A stretch of DNA of 64,000 nt from JBPCQA01 sp050998615. GTDB lineage: Bacteria; Actinomycetota; Actinomycetes; Propionibacteriales; Nocardioidaceae. The stretch lies in contig JBPCQA010000059.1 in assembly GCA_050998615.1 (NCBI GenBank), forward strand, positions 1 to 64,000. Reading direction: 5' to 3'. The notes under the pieces are model-generated. The model saw only the letters and a list, made by a program, of their open reading frames with translations, made no database searches and had not been told where the DNA came from. Both the position numbers and the translations under genes were made by a program. The stretch's first letter is position 1. Every line of letters begins with the position of its first letter. Below are positions 35,204-42,497 of the stretch, piece after piece.

Positions 35204-37408
35204 TCAAAGCCGCCATCGATTGCTCGTTCCTAAGACGTGGAGCCGTTGGGTAGCGCGGGTCAACACGACGTACAACGTGTGCGTCCCGACGCGGGACTCG
35301 GCCACGATCTCATCGGGTTCGACCACCACGATGCCGTCGAACTCCAAGCCCTTGGTGTCCAGCGCCTCCAGCACCCTGACCCTTTGCTGCCCAGCGCCCT
35401 GATCTGCGCGGGCTCGCAGCCAGCTCTCGACACGATCGGCCCATCCGGTCGAGACGACGACTCCGACGGTGCCCTCCAACGTCTGGGTGAGCCGGTCGGC
35501 GGCGGCGCGCACCGCCACGGGCAGTTGAGCGCGCAGCACCGTCTCAATCTGAGGCTGGACGCCGGTCGAACGCACCGCGACCGGGAGGTCTGCGTCGGGA
35601 ATCTGCGCGCGTGCCAGGTCGGCGGCCAGCTCGAAGATCTCGCGTGAGTTGCGGTAGTTCGTCGAGAGCCGAAACGAGCTGCGATCCAGTCGCCCGAACG
35701 CGACCTCACGCGCCTGGGCGGCCTCGGCCGGCAGTGGCCAGGAACTCTGCGCGGCATCGCCGACGATCGTCCAGCTGGCGCGCCGGCCTCGCCTTCCGAC
35801 CATCCGCCACTGCATCGGGGACAGGTCCTGGGCCTCGTCGACGAGCACGTGGGCGTAGCTGTCGTCGTCGATCGAAGCGGTAGGTCGCTCGCTTCGGCGT
35901 ACCGAATTTGGCCCGCGCTCGTCTTGGGTGGACAGCTCGGGAAGGGTGTCGTCGTAGAGCTCGTCTAGTGGGTCAATCTCGCCCTCGGGCTGGGGCGGAT
36001 CTCCCACGAGATAACGCATCTCGTCGAGCAACGGCACGTCCTCGATGCTGAAGTCGCCGGCGCCCCACGTCCCGACGAGTTCGTCAACCTCAGCGTGCGT
36101 CAAGACGCCGGCTGAGTCGCGGCGGAGCCGATCCCGGTCGGCCAGCCAGCCCAGCACGTCCATGGCATCGACGGCTGGCCACCAGGCACGAATGAAGTCG
36201 TTTAAGGCGCTGCTGTCGTGCATGGTGGCGGCAAAGTCGGCCTTACCCCTCGCTATCGCCCGCTCGCCGCCGATCTGGCGCCAGAGCGCGGTGACCAGCT
36301 CATCGGCCACCCGTGATGCCACCTGGTTTCGGCGCTGTCCTGAGCCGAGCAGGGCGCGACGGATCTCGCGCAGATCCCTTGCGTCAAGCGCCAGCACGTC
36401 GTCACGGTAAAAGACGCGGAACGAGGAAGGAGCGCCGGGAGTCGCGCCGCGCGCCGTACGCGCTAGCACCGGTCGCATCTTGTCCGAGCCCTTGATAACC
36501 GCCACCCTAGGTGAATCGTGCCGGGTCGCTTCCACACCGTCTACCAGGTCGCCGAGCGCACGAAGTGACACGCTGGTTTCGCCGAGGGAAGGCAGCACTC
36601 GCTCGATGTAGGACATGAACGTTTCGTTGGGGCCGACGACGAGCACACCTCCGGTTTCGTAGCGGCGACGGTCGCTGTAGAGCAAATAGGCGGCCCGATG
36701 CAGCGCGACAACCGTCTTGCCGGTGCCGGGCCCACCTGTGATGGCGGTCACGCCCCGATGGGGTGCGCGGATCGCATTGTCCTGTTCACGCTGGATCGTG
36801 GCCACGATCGAGTGCATCGAACGGTCCCGACTGCGACTCAGCGCGGCGAGCAACGCGCCTTCGCCGACGACGACGAGGTCGTCACCGGCCGCGTCAGCGT
36901 CGAGCAGGTCGTCTTCGATACCCACGACTTTGTCGCCCGCGCACTGCAGCACTCGACGGCGTACGACGCCAGCCGGGTCCTGCGCCGTCGCTTGGTAGAA
37001 CACCGCGGCGGCCGGCGCACGCCAGTCGATGAGCAACACCTCACGGTCGGCATCTCGCAACCCGAGCCGGCCGATGTATCGTGTGGCGGCATCACGCATG
37101 TCCAGGCGGCCGAAGACCAGCCCCTCGTGGGCGGTGTCCAGCGTGGCGAGCCGCCTACCGGCCTGGAACACGATCGCATCCCGCTCGACCAGGCCGCCCT
37201 CGTTTCCGAGCCGAGCCCGTGCGTGCCCTTCAGCGGCCAGCGCCCGGGCCGATCTGGCAGCCGCTTCGAGCCGTGTGTAGATGTGGTCGACAATGGCCTG
37301 TTCGTGCTTGATCTCCTGCTCGCCGGCGCGCTCGCGCAGCGACTGGTTAAGAGCCCGCGCGGATAGGGAGTCGCCGGGCTCGCGGGCCCTAAGACTATGG
37401 TTCGACAC
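35204..37408 (-). CDS. helR: HelD/HelR-type RNA polymerase-associated ATPase
   Basis: 734 residues of a superfamily-1 helicase-like motor. The start of the core, EQAIVDHIYTRLEAAARSAR and RDAIVFQAGRRLATLDTAHE, is typical of actinobacterial HelR. VTAITGGPGTGKTVVALHRA is Walker A, HVLVDEAQDLSPMQWRM is motif II, and FRLSTNYRNSREIFELA and VVLTRATQRLHVLG are motifs IV-VI. HelR displaces stalled RNA polymerase and can protect against rifamycins. GTG 37408 has GGGAGG upstream. Residues 6-22 (LRAREPGDSLSARALNQ) are encoded by a palindromic repeat inserted in frame; without it the N-terminus would read as a normal family start. Confidence 0.88.
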   Translation of the reverse strand: MSNHSLRAREPGDSLSARALNQSLRERAGEQEIKHEQAIVDHIYTRLEAAARSARALAAEGHARARLGNEGGLVERDAIVFQAGRRLATLDTAHEGLVFGRLDMRDAATRYIGRLGLRDADREVLLIDWRAPAAAVFYQATAQDPAGVVRRRVLQCAGDKVVGIEDDLLDADAAGDDLVVVGEGALLAALSRSRDRSMHSIVATIQREQDNAIRAPHRGVTAITGGPGTGKTVVALHRAAYLLYSDRRRYETGGVLVVGPNETFMSYIERVLPSLGETSVSLRALGDLVDGVEATRHDSPRVAVIKGSDKMRPVLARTARGATPGAPSSFRVFYRDDVLALDARDLREIRRALLGSGQRRNQVASRVADELVTALWRQIGGERAIARGKADFAATMHDSSALNDFIRAWWPAVDAMDVLGWLADRDRLRRDSAGVLTHAEVDELVGTWGAGDFSIEDVPLLDEMRYLVGDPPQPEGEIDPLDELYDDTLPELSTQDERGPNSVRRSERPTASIDDDSYAHVLVDEAQDLSPMQWRMVGRRGRRASWTIVGDAAQSSWPLPAEAAQAREVAFGRLDRSSFRLSTNYRNSREIFELAADLARAQIPDADLPVAVRSTGVQPQIETVLRAQLPVAVRAAADRLTQTLEGTVGVVVSTGWADRVESWLRARADQGAGQQRVRVLEALDTKGLEFDGIVVVEPDEIVAESRVGTHTLYVVLTRATQRLHVLGTSNRWRL
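37347..37393. repeat. Palindromic element B, copy 3, inside the 5' end of helR
   Basis: TTAAGAGCCCGCGCGGATAG, then GGAGTCGCCGGGCTCGCGG and GCCCTAAG. The outer arms TTAAGAGCCCGCG and CGCGGGCCCTAAG pair almost fully. It matches copies at 7956 and 8021. It lies in the helR reading frame directly after the first codons and adds about 16 residues. Confidence 0.7.
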
Positions 37409-37598
37409 TGCTTCGGGTCCTCCCCACGGCTGTTGGGTGGCATCCCCACGCCATTGGCGGCCGCTCCGGCCACCAACTCGCAGGGCTCGCTGAGCTCACC
37501 TGCTGGCTGGCTGCGTTCTCCACATGGGGAACGCTCAATCTTGCCACACGCGTTCGGCCGCGCTGCGCCAACATGCGGCGTCTTCCGCAAACCGCGCG

Positions 37599-37617
37599 TC
37601 ACCTTGCGCCAAGGTGA
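37599..37617. promoter_or_regulatory. Inverted repeat upstream of MFS exporter
   Basis: TCACCTTG-CGC-CAAGGTGA, eight perfect base pairs each side, 124 bp before the MFS gene start in the 332-bp gap after the helR start. A TetR- or MarR-type operator is possible. I see nothing else in 37409-37740. Confidence 0.5.
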
Positions 37618-37740
37618 GACGCTCAGCCGGCCCGGGCGAGCTGTGCGTCGGAGCTTCCCGGGCCCCGCTGCGTGCCAACAGCTACCGGTGTGACGCAAAT
37701 TCCTTCGCGATGACCGTCTTGATGTGTGGGACAGTGAAGC

Positions 37741-39177
37741 GTGAGCGACGGGGTGACCTATGACTCCCACGCCGGTCGCGGCGTGCTCGCTGCGGCAGTT
37801 CTCGGGTCGGGAATGGCGTTGCTGGACGGCACGGTCGTCAACGTCGCCTTGAAGCGGATCGGCAGCGACCTCGGTGCCAGCCTGGCCGAGCTGCAGTGGA
37901 TCACCAACGCCTACCTGCTCGCCCTCGCGTCGCTGATCTTGATCGGTGGCTCGCTGGGTGACCGCCTCGGGCGCCGGCGGGTCTTCGTTGTCGGTGTGGT
38001 GTGGTTCACGGTGGCTTCGGTGGGGTGCGGCGCGGCTCCCAGCGCGCCGCTGCTGATCGGGGCGCGAGCCCTCCAAGGCGTGGGTGCGGCGCTGTTGACA
38101 CCGGGCAGCCTGGCGATGATCCAGGGCGCCTTTCGCCCAGACGCGCGGGCCCGGGCCATCGGCGCCTGGGCGGGGCTGGGAGGCATCGTGGCGGCGATCG
38201 GCCCCTTCTTGGGGGGCTGGCTGGTGCAGTACGCGAGCTGGCGCTGGGTTTTCTTCATCAACGTCCCGCTGGCTGTGGCGACGGTGGTCATCACGGCGCG
38301 TTATGTCCCCGAGACCCAAGATGCGCAGGCTTCACACCACTTCGATCTGATCGGGGCCACGCTTGCCGTGCTGGGCTTGGGCGGCGTCACGTTCGCGTTG
38401 ATAGAAGCCAACAGCCGTCCAACGCCGATCGTCACGATCAGCGCGGTCATCGGGATAGCGGCGGCCATCGGGTTCATCCTGCTGGAGCGCGCAGCGAGGC
38501 AGCCGATGATGCCCACAAACTTGTTCGCCTCTCGTCAGTTCAGCGGCGCGAACGCGATGACACTCGTCGTGTACGGCGCGTTGGGCGCGATGTTGTTCTT
38601 CCTGGTGCTGCAGCTTCAGACGAGTGCCGGCTACGGGCCGCTCCAGGCGGGTGTCGCGACGTTGCCGATCACGGTGGTGATGCTTTTTCTCGCCTCGCGG
38701 GGGGGAGCGCTGGCGAGTCGAATCGGGCCTCGCCTCCCGATGGCTCTCGGCCCGCTGGTGTGTGCGGCCGGTATCGCGTTGTTGACTCGGATTCAAGATC
38801 ACGTGACCTACTGGGTCGACGTGTTCCCCGGCGTCACGATCTTCGCGCTCGGGTTGGCGTTGTTGGTGGCCCCGCTCACCGCGACGGTGCTCGCGGCGGC
38901 ACCTGACCGCCACGCTGGCATCGCCAGCGGAATCAACAACGCGGTTGCCCGCGGCGGCTCACTGCTCGCGGTCGCGGCACTGCCCACCGTGGTGGGCTTG
39001 CATGGCGAGGAGTACGCCAACCCGCTCGTGTTCGGCGCTGGTTACCGCGCCGCCATGTGGATCTGCGTGGTGCTGCTCACCCTCGGCGCCGCGATTTCTT
39101 GGCTACTGATCCGCAACCCCGACACGCGGACCACACCCGCACCGCCCCGGCTTGACCCGGCTGCCGGTGCTGACTGA
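37741..39177 (+). CDS. MFS transporter, DHA2 family drug exporter
   Basis: 478 residues with fourteen predicted helices. MALLDGTVVNVALKRIGSDL, ITNAYLLALASLILIGGSLG, then DRLGRRRVF (motif A), PGSLAMIQGAF and GWRWV-like ASWRWVFFINVPL (motif C region) are features of the 14-TMS EmrB/QacA group. These proton antiporters export drugs or toxic metabolites. Start GTG 37741. It lies divergent from helR, a gene that can give rifamycin protection, with an inverted repeat between them. A shared response is speculative. Confidence 0.92.
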   Translation: MSDGVTYDSHAGRGVLAAAVLGSGMALLDGTVVNVALKRIGSDLGASLAELQWITNAYLLALASLILIGGSLGDRLGRRRVFVVGVVWFTVASVGCGAAPSAPLLIGARALQGVGAALLTPGSLAMIQGAFRPDARARAIGAWAGLGGIVAAIGPFLGGWLVQYASWRWVFFINVPLAVATVVITARYVPETQDAQASHHFDLIGATLAVLGLGGVTFALIEANSRPTPIVTISAVIGIAAAIGFILLERAARQPMMPTNLFASRQFSGANAMTLVVYGALGAMLFFLVLQLQTSAGYGPLQAGVATLPITVVMLFLASRGGALASRIGPRLPMALGPLVCAAGIALLTRIQDHVTYWVDVFPGVTIFALGLALLVAPLTATVLAAAPDRHAGIASGINNAVARGGSLLAVAALPTVVGLHGEEYANPLVFGAGYRAAMWICVVLLTLGAAISWLLIRNPDTRTTPAPPRLDPAAGAD

Positions 39178-39410
39178 TGGGCGGGCCGTCGTTGACTCGC
39201 CGACCCGTGTCGAGCCTGCCATTGTGGGTACCGGCAAAGTGGACAGCAAGTGACGCTTGATCGTGGTCCATGTGCCCGGTGCAGCAACGACGAGCGCATC
39301 GAACGGAGGGGAGCGCCCACGTGTCGTTGTCCCTCCGTATGTTGCCTGCGGCGGGGCAGCGGCAACCCAAGCACGCTGGTCAGTGATCGCGTGATACTCG
39401 CAGGACAGCG

Positions 39411-40049
39411 ATGAGCGGCGCCCAGCAGCTGCCCGGCGTACTCGCGACCCTGGAGCCGATCCTCAATCAGTACGGTTATCTGGCAGTCGGCGGGTTCATC
39501 ACCTTGGAGGACTTCGGTGTGCCCGTCCCCGGTGAGACGATCCTGATCGCGGCCGCCGTCTACGCGGGGGCCGGCAAGCTGAACATCGCGCTGGTCGTGC
39601 TGATCGGTGTCGTCGCTGCAGTGGTAGGTGACAACATCGGCTATGCGATCGGTCACTTCGGCGGCCGGCAGTTGGTGCTGCGCTACGGGCGCTACGTCTT
39701 CATCACTGCCGAGCGGCTCGACAAGGCGCAGGGCTTCTTCGAGCGTCACGGTGGCAAGGTCGTCACTGTGGCGCGGTTCATCGAGGGCTTGCGGCAGGCC
39801 AACGGGATCGTGGCCGGGATCTCTGGCATGGCGTGGCCGCGGTTTTTGATCTTCAACCTGCTCGGTGCGGTGCTCTGGGTTGGCGCGTGGTCCTGCCTTG
39901 GCTACTTCTCGGGCAACCACATCAATGCGATCTACGGTCAGGTGCACCGGTATACCGGCTATCTGGTGATCGCGGTCGCGCTCGCCATCGTCGCGCTGAT
40001 CGTGCGTGCCGTCGTACGGCGTCGCCGGTCCAGGCAGCGCCACGCCTGA
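39411..40049 (+). CDS. DedA family membrane protein
   Basis: 212 residues of the DedA/SNARE-associated family. LEDFGVPVPGETILIAAAVY is the N-terminal signature (E...G.P.PgE), NIGYAIGHFGGRQLVLRYGR and FIEGLRQANGIVAGISGMAW (R-x-x-R/P-G region) follow, and an Arg-rich tail ends the protein. The family helps recycle undecaprenyl phosphate or move phospholipids. AGGACAG precedes the ATG. The 233-bp gap before it shows no gene. Confidence 0.92.
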   Translation: MSGAQQLPGVLATLEPILNQYGYLAVGGFITLEDFGVPVPGETILIAAAVYAGAGKLNIALVVLIGVVAAVVGDNIGYAIGHFGGRQLVLRYGRYVFITAERLDKAQGFFERHGGKVVTVARFIEGLRQANGIVAGISGMAWPRFLIFNLLGAVLWVGAWSCLGYFSGNHINAIYGQVHRYTGYLVIAVALAIVALIVRAVVRRRRSRQRHA

Positions 40050-40070
40050 ACATTTGGCGGACCTCAGCCC

Positions 40071-40132
40071 CACGGTGGTTGAGGCGCGAGCGTCCCCCGA
40101 CGGTGGTCGAGGAGCGCCAGCGAGCGTCTTGG
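40071..40132. repeat. Dispersed intergenic repeat, tandem copies
   Basis: CACGGTGGTTGAGGCGCGAG followed by a second start, GACGGTGGTCGAGGAGCGCC, and AGCGAGCGTCTTGG. Two copies follow each other head to tail between dedA and the host-gene fragment. Confidence 0.6.
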
Positions 40133-40177
40133 TAACAGCCGGCCAGATGGTGTGCCATCTCGTGCCATCCTCGGTAG

Positions 40178-40440
40178 TTAGCCGGGTTCTCGTGGGCGGC
40201 CGGGTTGTCGTCGCCGGCCGTGGGATCGGTGGAAACGTTGGTGGCGTAGGGGTTGTTGGTGTGGGTCGATTCGGGTGGGTGGGATGATCTCGGGCACCCC
40301 GTCGGTGGCCATCACGATGGCCCATTCGCCCTTGTGGAGCAAATGGTGATGCCAGGTGCACAGTAAACACCCATTGGTCAGGTCGGTGGGTCCACCGCGC
40401 GACCACGCGGTGATGTGATGGGATTCGCACCATCCTGGTG
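40178..40440 (-). pseudogene. DUF222/13E12 HNH endonuclease, C-terminal piece
   Basis: Read on the minus strand from the junction, the frame gives GWCESHHITAWSRGGPTDLT, then NGCLLCTWHHHLLHKG. This is the HNH nuclease motif that ends DUF222/13E12 proteins, and it runs to a TAA at 40178. It has no start of its own. The N-terminal piece of the same gene lies 8.8 kb away at 49242-50441, on the other side of the integrated element, and ends CVWPGCDRPP, the residues that normally come directly before GWCESHH. Confidence 0.88.
40437..40440. other. attL core of the integrated element
   Basis: On the minus strand, element sequence ...CGTTACCGTG is followed by CACC and then AGGATGGTGCGAATCC, the host gene. 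The core is placed by restoring the reading frame: CGG CCA CCA GGA TGG TGC GAA gives RPPGWCE, the expected HNH sequence. Confidence 0.75.
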
Positions 40441-40467
40441 CACGGTAACGTCTGATACTGTACTTGC

Positions 40468-41823
40468 ATGAGAGCTGCCCTGTACCTGAGACAGTCCCGC
40501 GATGCGTTGCAGAACGGGCTGGCGGTGGAACGCCAACGCCAAGACTGCGAGAAGCTGGCAGCCGAACGCGGCTGGACGATCACCGCCACCTTGACCGATA
40601 ACGACCTGTCCGCTTCCAACGGCAAGACCAGACCCGACTATGAGCGGCTGCTGCGGATGGTCGATGACCACGCGATAGATGTGATCGTCGCCTACCACGT
40701 GGACCGCCTGACCCGCCGCCTTGCCGACCTAGAACACCTGATCCAACGGTGTGAGAAGGCCGGCGTTCGGGTCGCCACCGTCTCCGGTGACATCGACCTG
40801 TCTACCGACGCGGGCCGGTTGGTGGGCCGTATTCTCGGGTCGGTGGCAGCCGGGGAGGTCGAGCGGAAGTCTGCTCGGCAGAAGCGGGCTGCGTTGCAGG
40901 CAGCCGAATCAGGCAAGCCGCCGTCACGGCGTGCGTTCGGGTTTACCAACGGCGACCATGACCCGATCGAGGCACCCGCGTTGCAGGAGCTGTACCGGTT
41001 GGTTCTGGCCGGAATGTCAATGCTCGCGGCGACCAGGTGGCTCAACGAACGCGGCCACGTCACCACGACCGGCAAGGTGTGGGATCGTTCGTCGACCCGC
41101 AAGATGTTGCTCAACCCGCGCAACGCCGGGCTACGTGCCCACAATGGGACGGTGGTTGCTCAGGGCCAGTGGCAGCCGATCATCGACGAAGCGACCTGGC
41201 GGGCGGTGGTGGAGCTGGTGGCCGACCCGTCGCGGCGACGTGAGCCGGTCGGTGGCCGTTGGCTCGGCAGTGGGCTGTTCCGCTGCTGGTGCGGTGCCCG
41301 CTGCCGCGTCAACTACTCCCATCACCATTCCCGGGTCTACCAGTGCAAGGCGCATTCGCACTTGTCCCGCAACGCCGAACCGATCGAGGAGGTTGTAATC
41401 GCCGCCATCGTGGCCAGGCTGCGCCAGCCCGACCTGGCCGGGCTGCTGGCCACAGAAACCAACGCCGACGTACCCGCGTTGCGCGACCAGGCCGCCGCCG
41501 AACGGCTGAGGCTGGACCAGGTCGCCGCCGACTACGCCGAGGGGCTTCTCACCGGCAGGCAAGTGCAGATCGCCACCGACAAGATCACCGCCCGGCTGGA
41601 ATCCACCGAGCAAGCGCTCACCGAAGCCGGGCGGGGTGCCCGGCTCGGGCCGCTGATCAGCGCTCCCGACCCAGGGCAGGCGTGGCTCGACGCCGATCTC
41701 GACATACGGCGTACGGTGCTCGACACCTTGGCGACCGTGACAATCCTGCCGGGGGCGATGGGCCGCGTCCCGTTCGACCCCGAATCGGTGCGCATCGAGT
41801 GGAAGGGCGACGGCAGCACCTGA
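40468..41823 (+). CDS. Large serine recombinase (phiRv1-type integrase)
   Basis: 451 residues. MRAALYLRQSRDA holds the catalytic Ser10. DNDLSASNGKTRPDYERLL, VAYHVDRLTRRLADLEHLI and TDAGRLVGRILGSVAAGEVE are the resolvase-type catalytic domain. The recombinase domain (ERGHVTTTGKVWDRSSTRKM, LLNPRNAGLRAHNG) is followed by a zinc-ribbon region (CWCGARC...YQCKAHSH) and a coiled coil (about residues 330-390, with LLTGRQVQIATDKITARLE). It starts 28 bp from attL. It should integrate and excise the element, with directionality set by an Xis-like protein. Confidence 0.95.
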   Translation: MRAALYLRQSRDALQNGLAVERQRQDCEKLAAERGWTITATLTDNDLSASNGKTRPDYERLLRMVDDHAIDVIVAYHVDRLTRRLADLEHLIQRCEKAGVRVATVSGDIDLSTDAGRLVGRILGSVAAGEVERKSARQKRAALQAAESGKPPSRRAFGFTNGDHDPIEAPALQELYRLVLAGMSMLAATRWLNERGHVTTTGKVWDRSSTRKMLLNPRNAGLRAHNGTVVAQGQWQPIIDEATWRAVVELVADPSRRREPVGGRWLGSGLFRCWCGARCRVNYSHHHSRVYQCKAHSHLSRNAEPIEEVVIAAIVARLRQPDLAGLLATETNADVPALRDQAAAERLRLDQVAADYAEGLLTGRQVQIATDKITARLESTEQALTEAGRGARLGPLISAPDPGQAWLDADLDIRRTVLDTLATVTILPGAMGRVPFDPESVRIEWKGDGST

Positions 41824-42122
41824 TGGCGCTGCAGAAGCGCGACAAGACGGTGCTGCATGTTCGCGTCGACGTGCTGTGCGCGGTGAACCGGACGCACCAA
41901 CTCGGCGTCGCGGTCCTGTACCTGGAGCCGCATCCCCAAGCCGGCCGGCTCGTGGTCGGCAACGGGCTCGTCTTCGACGAGCACGGTCGGGCCTCAGTCG
42001 ACTGTCCCGAGTGCGCAGTCGTCGGCAGGGGCCGCGATCAACGGATCAGCCGCCGACGGCTCGTCGCACGCGCGCACGAGCTGTTGGCCGTTGGCCGCAC
42101 CGAGGGGAAATTACAAGCCTGA
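41823..42122 (+). CDS. Hypothetical element protein
   Basis: 99 residues; the ATG overlaps the integrase stop (TGATG). It reads MALQKRDKTVLHVRVDVLCA at the start, has DCPECAVVG in the middle and ends with a basic SRRRLVARAHELLAVGRTEG. The CPEC pair hints at a metal or structural site, but no family is recognised. Confidence 0.7.
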   Translation: MALQKRDKTVLHVRVDVLCAVNRTHQLGVAVLYLEPHPQAGRLVVGNGLVFDEHGRASVDCPECAVVGRGRDQRISRRRLVARAHELLAVGRTEGKLQA

Positions 42123-42263
42123 GGTTCTGCCCGGGGGTGTGGTAGCCTCTTGCCTAACAGGTCGGCAACAGTGACCGGGCGGTCTCTCGCCCTCCCGAAC
42201 GCGAGAGCAGGCGCAGCCTTAGTCGGGATGCGCAAGAATCCTCAACGTCTGAGGTGTCTTGCC

Positions 42264-42497
42264 ATGTCCCGCAAAGCTCCCGCCGTGGCGTCTGCCCACG
42301 GCACCCTCGCCGCGATGAAGCGGCATCATCCCGATAGCCCGGCCATTGTCGGCGCGACCCGCGATCTGGCCGCTGAGAAGCTGGCCGATTATGTCGCCCG
42401 CATCGTCGGAGCCGCCCCACCATTGACCGCCGAGCAGCTCGACCGGATCGCCTGCGTCTTGCGTACGGCTGGTGGTGGCCCAGATGCCGCCGCCTGA
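42264..42497 (+). CDS. Small phage protein of actinophage type
   Basis: 77 residues: MSRKAPAVASAHGTLAAMKR, then DLAAEKLADYVARIVGAAPP and LTAEQLDRIACVLR. This pattern is frequent in actinophage and phiRv1-like early regions, just before the replication gene, which overlaps its 3' end by 14 bp. Function unknown. The ATG at 42264 fits the family; an upstream ATG at 42228 is less likely. Confidence 0.75.
   Translation: MSRKAPAVASAHGTLAAMKRHHPDSPAIVGATRDLAAEKLADYVARIVGAAPPLTAEQLDRIACVLRTAGGGPDAAA

Noticed and set aside
35393..35420. A possible fourth copy of palindromic element B inside helR (GCGAGCCCGCGCAGATCAGG)
   Set aside because: The match is short, falls in well-behaved coding sequence (SWLRARADQG) and lacks the second half of the unit, so chance or codon bias is more likely.
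39042..40625. A 527-codon minus-strand open frame
   Set aside because: It runs antisense through dedA and the integrase start with Arg/Pro-rich, low-information sequence. The real content here on that strand is the HNH fragment in another frame.
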